NCBI GenBank assembly: GCA_045579745.1
Contig: JAZNMQ010000051.1
Coordinates: 1-36,526 of the forward strand
Source: Flemingiibacterium sp045579745
Lineage (GTDB): Bacteria; Bacillota; Clostridia; Oscillospirales; CAG-272
DNA length: 36,526 bases
Reading direction: 5' to 3'
Each line of letters begins with the position of its first letter. The stretch's first letter is position 1. The position numbers and the translations under genes are program-made. Positions 1 to 5,862 of the stretch are shown here, one piece after another. A model generated the notes under the pieces. It was not told the origin of the DNA, did no database searches, and was given only the letters and a program-made list of their open reading frames with translations.

Positions 1-24
1 TTAGTCTATGCGGTTCAAATATGT

Positions 25-44
25 CCACAGTTTTGGCGCTGTGG
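25..44. repeat. Small inverted repeat at the left edge
   Basis: CCACAG (25-30) and CTGTGG (39-44) form a 6-bp stem with an 8-nt loop. The bases following on the plus strand are purine-rich rather than T-rich, so it is not a convincing terminator. Nothing else was identified in 1-55, and no coding frame could be defined at the window edge. Confidence 0.3.
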
Positions 45-55
45 GGAAGAAAAAA

Positions 56-232
56 GTGAAATATTCGGCGTTGCCGAATGTGAAATAATTCACTTCGTGA
101 ATTGTGAAATATTGCTCCCTTTTGTCGCGATGTGAAATGAAATTTGCCCACATTCGCGTCAGCGAATATTTCACATTTGCGAAGCAAATATTTCACAGCG
201 AAGCTATTTCACTTGCCCGAAGGGCAAATTTC
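56..232. repeat. Hairpin mosaic with GTGAAAT / ATTTCAC spacers
   Basis: The stretch is a chain of short perfect hairpins: TTCGGC-GTT-GCCGAA, TTCAC-TTC-GTGAA, ATTCGC-GTCA-GCGAAT, ATTTGC-GAA-GCAAAT, AGC-GAA-GCT and TTGCCC-GAA-GGGCAA. They are separated by GTGAAAT in the left half and its complement ATTTCAC in the right half. GAAATTTGCCC (139-149) also pairs with GGGCAAATTTC (222-232), nesting several small hairpins inside a larger one. An open frame across this stretch (104-349) is an artefact of the repeats and the tRNA. The function is unknown; it behaves like a REP-type intergenic repeat. Confidence 0.7.
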
Positions 233-236
233 GTTG

Positions 237-268
237 AAAAAAGCACCTGCTCGCGCAGGTGCTTTTTT
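237..268 (-). terminator. Rho-independent terminator of tRNA-Gln
   Basis: Arms 237-250 and 255-268 pair perfectly around a TCGC loop. The outer A/T run supplies the U-tract on the minus strand immediately after the tRNA 3' end. The symmetry makes it potentially bidirectional. Confidence 0.85.
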
Positions 269-269
269 C

Positions 270-345
270 TGGCAGGGATAGTTGGACTCGAACCAACGAG
301 TGCAGGAGTCAAAGTCCTGTGCCTTACCGACTTGGCGATATCCCT
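270..345 (-). tRNA. tRNA-Gln (anticodon UUG)
   Basis: On the minus strand the acceptor stem AGGGATA pairs with TATCCCT. A D-arm (GCC...GGC) and a TpsiC arm containing GGTTCGAGTCC are present. The anticodon stem CAGGA/TCCTG encloses the loop CTTTGAC, giving anticodon TTG and Gln identity. The 3' CCA is encoded (270-272). The gene has its own consensus promoter and terminator, so it is a monocistronic tRNA unit. Confidence 0.95.
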
Positions 346-356
346 ATAACATAGGT

Positions 357-385
357 ATTATACCACAACAGAAAAGGTTTGTCAA
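357..385 (-). promoter_or_regulatory. SigA-type promoter of tRNA-Gln
   Basis: On the minus strand TTGACA (385-380) and TATAAT (362-357) are separated by exactly 17 nt. The start point would fall about 6 nt upstream of the tRNA 5' end. Confidence 0.9.
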
Positions 386-412
386 GAGCTAACGATAATT
401 TTCCCCATATTG

Positions 413-441
413 TTGACAGAACGCGCAAAGCGTGCTAAAAT
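413..441 (+). promoter_or_regulatory. SigA-type promoter of the AraC-family gene
   Basis: TTGACA (413-418), 17-nt spacer, TAAAAT (436-441). The predicted start lies about 25 nt before the ATG at 474. Confidence 0.85.
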
Positions 442-473
442 TGATTCAACCTACCAAATACGGAGGAAATTGT

Positions 474-1310
474 ATGTCAAGCAACCACCCCCTTATTCAG
501 CACGATTCGCACTATATCCGAGGCTATATGACGACGAGCGTTTCGCTCGATATGTTCAGAATCACACGCGTCGTTGATACCGGAAGCGAGGGCGAATTCG
601 ACTGGCTAGTTAATAACCGCAAATACCGCGTAAAAAAAGGCGATTTTATGCTCTTTAACAACACCGACCTTCGTATGCCGATTATCAAAAATAAACCGTC
701 GGATATTCTTATTGAGATCATCCGCTTCTCGCCGATCGCGCTCTTTAACGGAACCGAGCTGCTCGATATTTATTATAACACAAATCGTACGCATTATATC
801 CCCTCAGAGCTTGCAGACAGCCTTATTCCAAGCTTCGAGCGAACGGCGATGGAATGTAAAAAAGGCGATAAATACAGCGAGGATGCCGCCTCTGCCGCGC
901 TGAAGCTGCTGCTTGTAGATATAGCAAGACTGCTTCCCCAAACAAAAACAGCCGAAACCAAGCCTCGTGACAGCACGACGCTTTCACATATGCACCTTCT
1001 AAATAACATCGTAAAATACATGAGCGAGCATATGAGCGAGGTGATTCGGATCAGTGATGTCACCGAACACTTCGGTATAAGCGAATCGCTCCTTTCGAAG
1101 CTCTTTCGCAGTATGCTCGAAATGAGCTTTCCCGAATATCTTCGCAGACTTCGCGTTAACAACGTAATTGCACTGATTTCAAACGGAAAGCTTGGCATAA
1201 TAGACGCCGCGCTCGAATCAGGCTTCACAAGCGTTTCGGGCTTTTATAAAAGCTTTCAGGCGATTACGGGCACATCCCCGCGAGAGTTTATCTCAAATAA
1301 AAAATGCTGA
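474..1310 (+). CDS. AraC-family transcriptional regulator
   Basis: This is a cytoplasmic DNA-binding regulator of 278 aa. The C-terminal third carries the double helix-turn-helix of the AraC/XylS family: the first HTH is around ISDVTEHFGISESLLSKLF and the second around GIIDAALESGFTSVSGFYKSF, ending with the usual TGTSPREF signature. The N-terminal portion is beta-rich and probably senses an effector, but no ligand can be named. The start at 474 is chosen over an upstream in-frame ATG (432) because GGAGG sits 9 nt before it and because 432 overlaps the promoter -10 box. It lies 88 bp upstream of the FAD oxidoreductase on the same strand, which is the obvious regulatory target. The target is inferred from position only. 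Confidence 0.93.
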   Translation: MSSNHPLIQHDSHYIRGYMTTSVSLDMFRITRVVDTGSEGEFDWLVNNRKYRVKKGDFMLFNNTDLRMPIIKNKPSDILIEIIRFSPIALFNGTELLDIYYNTNRTHYIPSELADSLIPSFERTAMECKKGDKYSEDAASAALKLLLVDIARLLPQTKTAETKPRDSTTLSHMHLLNNIVKYMSEHMSEVIRISDVTEHFGISESLLSKLFRSMLEMSFPEYLRRLRVNNVIALISNGKLGIIDAALESGFTSVSGFYKSFQAITGTSPREFISNKKC

Positions 1311-1338
1311 AAAGTGGAATAAATATTTACTTTTGCTA

Positions 1339-1367
1339 TTGAATGTTTCACGTTATAGTTGTACAAT
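1339..1367 (+). promoter_or_regulatory. Promoter of the FAD oxidoreductase
   Basis: TTGAAT (1339-1344), 17-nt spacer, TACAAT (1362-1367), about 32 nt before the ATG. The imperfect -35 suits a promoter under activator control by the AraC protein encoded just upstream. Confidence 0.7.
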
Positions 1368-1398
1368 TAAGGTAGTAATATTTATTTTGGAGGATTCT

Positions 1399-3906
1399 AT
1401 GAAAAAGCATTACGATTTATTAATCCTTGGCGCAACTGCGCTTGGCGTCGGCCTCGCTGAGGCACATCCCGAACTCTCATGCGTAATTTTAGAAACTTCA
1501 AGCTCAATCGCAGGCGAATTCAGCTCGGCATACAAGGGCGGCAGCGCTCATGAATACGAGCCGAAAAGCGCTAACGCCAAGGCTCTGCTCGATGATTTTC
1601 GCAACCGCAAGGCGATCGATGAAAAGGGTGAGTGGTTCCCTGCTATCTCGCCCATTATTTCAAATCATCTGAAGGCAACCGATGCTGACTGCTATTTCTT
1701 CGCGGCTCTCAAGGAAGTCGGCGCATGCGGCGATGGCTACAGCATCACGTTCAATGCTTTCGGAATCGATCACAGCTTCACAGCATCAAAAATCGTTGAT
1801 ACCACTTCACTCTTTACACTCGCTCCTTTCGTTGGCGAAAAGGCTCCCGAAATGCGCGAGTTCGCTTTAATGCACTATGATATCAATAAGAAGCTTCACA
1901 AAACCGTTGTTGATTCGGACGATATCGGACTTGCACGCAAGAAGCTTTATGAAAATAACACCAATATCCTGAAAGAAGCGTGGGAGCTTTCCTATACTCC
2001 AAAAGAAACCTCGCGTAAAGTCGGCGCGGCTGTTTGGATGCCGTCCGTCGGATGCGATAACTTCCTCGCAGCTTACGATGCAGGCGCATCTATGACACTT
2101 CCCGAGGGCGAATACATTGTGTCTGCGCCGAAGTGTGTTGACGACGGTGAATACGACATCATCGTTGTCGGACTCGGAACGGCAGGCGCGATTGCCGCTC
2201 TGACTGCTAAGGACGAGGGCATGCGTGTTCTCGGACTTGAAAATCTTCCTCTCGGAGGCGGAGTTGCTACGGCAGGCGCGGTTTTAACCTACTATTACGG
2301 CTACAAAGGCGGCGTTTATAAGAAGCTTGACGCTCGCGCAAATGAGCGCAACGGAAAATTTGCGTCAAGACCCTCATGGACTATCGGACCCGACCAGAAG
2401 GCAACCGAAATCGATTACTCTCTCGAGGGTATCGACCTTCGCTACAGAGCTACGTTTACAGATGTTATTCGCGAGGGTAACAAGGTTATAGGCGTTATTT
2501 GGTTCGAGAATGGCGTGAAGCATTCCGCAAGAGCTAAATTCGTGCTCGACTGCTCAGCAGATTCCGCCGTTTGCGTTAACGCAGGCTGCGAGATGCAGGG
2601 CGGACGCGAAATAGACGGCGGCTTCCAGCCCTATTCGAGCATGCAGCTTCTTGAAAACAGCGGCCTTGTTTCGGGCAGATACTGCGATAACGGCAGAATG
2701 AATCAGTATGACCCCGACGCGTTCGGCGAGGGCATTGTCAATGCATCATCATTCTATCTCCATTTGATGGATGATTACAGCCGTCACACATTCTTCGGCA
2801 TCGTTCCGCTTATCGGACTTCGCGAGGGACTTCGAATCGTTGGTGAGGAGAATGTCGAATTTGGCCCGATGATCTCAGGCGGCTGGGCTAAGAATCCCGT
2901 TTACTACGGCTTCTCTAACCTCGACAACCACGGTCAGGACAACGCGCTTGAGTCGAGAATGTATCAGGACTGGAACACGATCTGCAGCCTTTGGGGCTAC
3001 ACCATTCCGATTCCGATCCCGATGGGCGCGCTCATTCCAAAAGACTTCGAGGGAATCCTTGCGGCAGGCAGAAATGTCGCTATCGACCACGATCTCGCTA
3101 CAGGACTTCGTATGAAGGACGACGTTTCAAAATCGGGCGAGGCTGCAGCAAGAATTGCTGTTCATGCAATAAGAAACGGCGTTCGTGCGCGTGAGCTCGA
3201 TGTAACAAAGGTTCGCGAGGATCTTTTCAAGTCGGAATGCATCAGACCGTCCGACGAAATTATCCGCATCGAAAAACAGCGCTACAACGAATTCCACGAG
3301 TTCCCGCTTTGGTGCGATGACGATGAAAAGATCGCCGAGGGACTTGCAACGGACGCTCCCGAATACTTCATGTGGTCGTCCTATATGAACAAGAAGCAGG
3401 ATGTTCTTCTCTCTCTTCTTGACAGCGAATCGGAAAATGCCCGCACAAATGCCGCGCTTGCTCTCTCGCTTCTTGATGTCTGCAATGACAGGATGGTTGA
3501 GATCCTTTGCGCAAGTGCACTCAAGAAGGACGGCTATACTCCCGATGCAGGACGCAAATACGTCATGCCGCGCTCGGTTTCCGCGATCAACGCGCTCGGC
3601 AGAGTCGGTGCAGTCGGTGCGCTTCCCGCACTTTATGAGCTGATGGCTGACGACAGCTTCATTTCCACACTTCCCTTTAAGAAATCGGAATTCCTCGCCG
3701 ATTACAACGATTATTTCTTCCAATATCGCTCAAACATTCTGACCTCGCTCCGTGACATCGCCGCAAAAAATCCCGAAAAGCGCGATGAGATCAAGGCTAA
3801 GGCGTATGAATACCTCGACGGCAAAACGCTCAGCGTTTCGCTCATGTGGTCAAGCGAAAAGATCGACTTCACAAAGACTATCCGTGGAATAATCGACAGC
3901 ATCTGA
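1399..3906 (+). CDS. FAD-dependent oxidoreductase with two Rossmann-like segments and a HEAT-like C-terminus
   Basis: This is an 835-aa cytoplasmic flavoprotein of the FAD_oxidored (PF12831-like) type. It begins with a degenerate dinucleotide-binding segment (YDLLILGATALGVG, residues ~5-18). The canonical FAD site follows near residue 252: YDIIVVGLGTAGAIA, a Glu ending the second strand, then GGGVATAG. Residues ~677-750 (ENARTNAALALSLL, then INALGRVGAVGALPALYELM) look like HEAT repeats. The start at 1399 has GGAGG 6 nt upstream; the longer frame from 1333 would begin inside the promoter. The substrate is unknown. Related proteins occur with carbohydrate-use genes. Pairing with the AraC regulator suggests an inducible oxidation or reduction of a plant- or sugar-derived compound, which is inference. 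Confidence 0.88.
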   Translation: MKKHYDLLILGATALGVGLAEAHPELSCVILETSSSIAGEFSSAYKGGSAHEYEPKSANAKALLDDFRNRKAIDEKGEWFPAISPIISNHLKATDADCYFFAALKEVGACGDGYSITFNAFGIDHSFTASKIVDTTSLFTLAPFVGEKAPEMREFALMHYDINKKLHKTVVDSDDIGLARKKLYENNTNILKEAWELSYTPKETSRKVGAAVWMPSVGCDNFLAAYDAGASMTLPEGEYIVSAPKCVDDGEYDIIVVGLGTAGAIAALTAKDEGMRVLGLENLPLGGGVATAGAVLTYYYGYKGGVYKKLDARANERNGKFASRPSWTIGPDQKATEIDYSLEGIDLRYRATFTDVIREGNKVIGVIWFENGVKHSARAKFVLDCSADSAVCVNAGCEMQGGREIDGGFQPYSSMQLLENSGLVSGRYCDNGRMNQYDPDAFGEGIVNASSFYLHLMDDYSRHTFFGIVPLIGLREGLRIVGEENVEFGPMISGGWAKNPVYYGFSNLDNHGQDNALESRMYQDWNTICSLWGYTIPIPIPMGALIPKDFEGILAAGRNVAIDHDLATGLRMKDDVSKSGEAAARIAVHAIRNGVRARELDVTKVREDLFKSECIRPSDEIIRIEKQRYNEFHEFPLWCDDDEKIAEGLATDAPEYFMWSSYMNKKQDVLLSLLDSESENARTNAALALSLLDVCNDRMVEILCASALKKDGYTPDAGRKYVMPRSVSAINALGRVGAVGALPALYELMADDSFISTLPFKKSEFLADYNDYFFQYRSNILTSLRDIAAKNPEKRDEIKAKAYEYLDGKTLSVSLMWSSEKIDFTKTIRGIIDSI

Positions 3907-3938
3907 AAAATTACATAATCTGAGGATTACATAAACAA

Positions 3939-3982
3939 ATCGGCTCCCGATCTCAAAAATTCGGGAGCCGATGCTTTTATTT
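3939..3982. terminator. Bidirectional terminator between convergent genes
   Basis: ATCGGCTCCCGA (3939-3950) pairs with TCGGGAGCCGAT (3961-3972) as a 12-bp stem. The T-rich tail GCTTTTATTTCTT serves the plus-strand oxidoreductase. On the minus strand a TTTGTTTAT tail can serve the facing small gene, whose stop codon overlaps the element. Confidence 0.85.
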
Positions 3983-4246
3983 CTTGAATTTGTTCATGAG
4001 TCCGCCGAAAAGATTCTTTGCATCCTCGATGGCATCCTTAGCGTCGTCAAGCTTGTCCTTAGCATCGTCGATGCTCATTTTCGCCTTAACGCCATCGATG
4101 ATCTTTTCGATAGCTTCATCGGGCAGGTCAACTCCAAGAAGCTTTTCGATAACCTTGATAGGCTCGCTTTTAAAGCTTGCAAGCAGGCTCTTGTCCTCTT
4201 TAAGCTTAGATACAACCTTTTCAATCATTTCTTTGATCTGTTCCAT
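3977..4246 (-). CDS. Small acidic amphipathic helical protein, hypothetical
   Basis: The protein is 89 aa, almost entirely charged helix. The N-terminus is MEQIKEMIEKVVSKLKEDK, a middle segment reads EPIKVIEKLLGVDLPDE, and the C-terminal half is a repetitive DDAKDKLDDAKDAIEDAK coiled stretch ending in GGLMNKFKK. There is no signal peptide or membrane segment. The start at 4246 has GGAGG 8 nt upstream; a longer frame to 4348 would run through the promoter. The middle segment (L..F..EP..V.EKLLG..LPDE) superficially resembles Nif11 or nitrile-hydratase-type leader peptides. No modifying enzyme or transporter is adjacent, so that is only a resemblance. It is transcribed alone from a strong promoter. 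Confidence 0.8.
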   Translation of the reverse strand: MEQIKEMIEKVVSKLKEDKSLLASFKSEPIKVIEKLLGVDLPDEAIEKIIDGVKAKMSIDDAKDKLDDAKDAIEDAKNLFGGLMNKFKK

Positions 4247-4319
4247 AATGTAGTCCTCCGTTGTTATATTAATCGCGCTTCGGGCATTTGCGCCATGAAG
4301 CGATTCGTGATATATGAAA

Positions 4320-4348
4320 ATTATAACATAATTTATGGGGGGAGTCAA
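4320..4348 (-). promoter_or_regulatory. SigA-type promoter of the small acidic protein
   Basis: On the minus strand TTGACT (4348-4343), 17-nt spacer, TATAAT (4325-4320). Near-consensus, so substantial expression is expected. Confidence 0.88.
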
Positions 4349-4435
4349 GCGGAAAATGAGTTCTCCTTTCGATATTTTTTGCTGAAAAATCTTGGTGATT
4401 TCACAAAAAGGTTGTTTTCGCTTTACACTTATGCA

Positions 4436-4464
4436 TTGAATTATTCATAAAAATAATGTATAAT
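4436..4464 (+). promoter_or_regulatory. SigA-type promoter of the small membrane protein at 4587
   Basis: TTGAAT (4436-4441), 17-nt spacer, TATAAT (4459-4464). The transcript would have an AT-rich leader of about 115 nt with weak inverted repeats before the start codon. No known riboswitch was recognised in it. Confidence 0.82.
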
Positions 4465-4586
4465 AGTTATAGGTGGAAATTTCTGAGAAATTTTTCATCT
4501 AAGATATGTACATTCATAAGAAAAACTGGCATATTTATGAAAAAAAGTATATGTAAATGAGTTATTTGACAAAGGAGCGTGATTCT

Positions 4587-4877
4587 ATGGAACAGATAAT
4601 CATACTCATGAACTACCTAGCTATTTGCGGACTTCCAATATTTATAGGTTTTATCGTTCGTGTTTTGTTACAGCGTTTTAACAAAGCATTTTTAGTCACA
4701 GTAGCATTTGCGGTTTTATCGCTTGCAGCATGGGGGATTGCGATGGCTAACCCTATAGCCGGAAATGAAGCCTTCGGAATATGGGCATTACAAGTAACTT
4801 GTGCATTTGCGGCTTCTTTGCTAACGGGTATAGTATGCGGGCTAATAAAATTAGCCAGAAAGAAACTTGCTGAATAA
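4587..4877 (+). CDS. Small membrane protein, three predicted TM segments
   Basis: The protein is 96 aa and unrecognised. Hydrophobic segments lie at about residues 4-26, 33-51 and 62-86, followed by a basic tail (KLARKKLAE). The start at 4587 is preceded by AAAGGAG 9 nt upstream; an upstream in-frame ATG at 4557 has no such site. It has its own promoter at 4436 and is not obviously in an operon. It may be a small integral membrane accessory or stress protein; no function is assigned. Confidence 0.7.
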   Translation: MEQIIILMNYLAICGLPIFIGFIVRVLLQRFNKAFLVTVAFAVLSLAAWGIAMANPIAGNEAFGIWALQVTCAFAASLLTGIVCGLIKLARKKLAE

Positions 4878-4909
4878 ACTCAATTTACTTGAACAGTTAA
4901 AAAGCTTAA

Positions 4910-5061
4910 GGGACTGTTGCAAGTTGAAAACTTGCGGCAGCCCCGGGCGCGAATGCGCCCAAATACGGCGATTTTTGTGTGCAATGCACACAAAAATGGA
5001 ACCCTGAATGGGTGACAAGCTGTATTTTATGGGAGCTGTTGCACTTAAGTGCAACAGCTCC
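4910..5061. repeat. Intergenic block of nested perfect hairpins
   Basis: The gap 4878-5236 holds no supportable gene. It contains an imperfect stem at 4910-4944 with a GAA loop, GGGCGC-GAAT-GCGCCC (4945-4960), and an 11-bp stem with loop AAT (4972-4996). CCC-TGAAT-GGG lies at 5002-5012, and a perfect 13-bp stem with loop TTAA at 5032-5061. AATACGGC (4962-4969) can pair with GCTGTATT (5019-5026), enclosing two of the hairpins as a three-way junction. No known RNA family was recognised. Confidence 0.6.
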
Positions 5062-5131
5062 TTGTTATACGAAAATTTACTGCCGCACATTTGCGCGGCA
5101 GTAATGACTATATTCAGTTTGCGATTCCCTG
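5062..5131. repeat. Direct repeat copy A (duplicated ABC-transporter 3' end)
   Basis: These 70 bp match 5794-5862 with only a few changes. The repeat holds the TTGTTATACGAAAATTT tail, the TACTGCCGC...GCGGCAGTA hairpin, and a copy of the last 15 coding bases plus stop of the minus-strand ABC gene. Here that coding tail is detached from any gene, so this is the derived copy. Confidence 0.85.
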
Positions 5132-5236
5132 TTGCATGGAACTATTTTTAGAATTCTACGTCCAAATATTACATAGACGATTAATTTTATCGCCACGTCA
5201 GGCGTCATAACAATAAAGGAAGTTGGGGGTTACATT

Positions 5237-5653
5237 ATGGAAATGCTGCTTGTAGCAGTCATGTGGATCATTTTCATTCTCGGGCTGATTCTGCCGCCGG
5301 CGATTTTGTTTCTTTTTCTCGGGAGAAAGCAGGGCAAACGCAAACGCGCAGTTATTGTGTCAAGCATCCTGCTGATGACCGAACTGCTTCTTATCACGCT
5401 TATTACCATTCGCCCGCCGCTTTTCAACGCCTCGGGCAATGTGCTTTCGGATGAATCTGTGGAAACCGTGCTCTATGTGAGTAGTGGAAGATTCAACGAC
5501 CGTACGCCAATCTTTCCGATTGCGGTCGTTGTTACCGAAAACACCCACACTCTGCTGCGCTGGAGAACCTACTACGGCATCTGGGGCAGCACCGAGCATA
5601 TCTGGGATGCCGTCAATAAATTCTACGAGTGCACCGATCAACTTTGGGAGTGA
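5237..5653 (+). CDS. Small membrane-anchored protein, hypothetical
   Basis: The protein is 138 aa with two N-terminal transmembrane segments (about residues 4-28 and 37-58) separated by a very basic loop (GRKQGKRKRAV). A soluble domain of about 75 residues rich in aromatic residues follows (RWRTYYGIWGSTEHIWDAVNKFY). The start at 5237 has GGGGG 7 nt upstream and AAAGGA further out. No promoter was convincing. The gene sits between two copies of a 70-bp direct repeat and is followed by tandem repeats, which suggests a recent arrival or a rearranged locus. The function is not recognised. Confidence 0.65.
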   Translation: MEMLLVAVMWIIFILGLILPPAILFLFLGRKQGKRKRAVIVSSILLMTELLLITLITIRPPLFNASGNVLSDESVETVLYVSSGRFNDRTPIFPIAVVVTENTHTLLRWRTYYGIWGSTEHIWDAVNKFYECTDQLWE

Positions 5654-5744
5654 GAATAGAAAAAAACGCCGATTTTGTGGCAAACTGAGAATAGAAAAAC
5701 CGCCACTTTGGGAAAGTGAGAATAAAAGCCGCCGATTATGTGGC
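5650..5744 (+). repeat. Three tandem ~32-bp repeats after the small membrane gene
   Basis: Units at 5650-5684, 5685-5715 and 5716-5744 each read (G/C)TGAGAATA followed by an A-rich run, an RCCGCC-like core and TTTGTGGCA or CTTTGGGA. The first unit starts inside the last codons of the gene, so expansion may have begun from its own 3' end. Confidence 0.75.
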
Positions 5745-5762
5745 GCTGAATAAGGATGTTAA

Positions 5763-5795
5763 AACCCGACAGATTCTTGTACCTGTCGGGTTTTT
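5763..5795 (+). terminator. Rho-independent terminator
   Basis: AACCCGACAG (5763-5772) pairs with CTGTCGGGTT (5783-5792), running directly into T5. It ends the transcript of the small membrane gene at 5237. Confidence 0.88.
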
Positions 5796-5862
5796 GTTAT
5801 ACGAAAATTTTACTGCCGCGCATGCGCGGCAGTAATGACTATATTCAGTTTGCGATTCCCTG
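5794..5862. repeat. Direct repeat copy B, including the terminator of the ABC operon
   Basis: This is the parental copy of 5062-5131. It contains a perfect 24-bp palindrome at 5811-5834, which on the minus strand is followed by an A/T-rich tail and serves as terminator of the ABC operon. It also contains the genuine last codons of the ABC gene (stop at 5845-5847). Confidence 0.85.

Noticed and set aside
56..232. A CRISPR array.
   Set aside because: The repeats are 7 bp, change orientation, and the intervals are palindromes of variable length; there are no cas genes.
104..349. An 81-aa open frame on the plus strand.
   Set aside because: It runs through the hairpin mosaic, the terminator and the antisense of tRNA-Gln.
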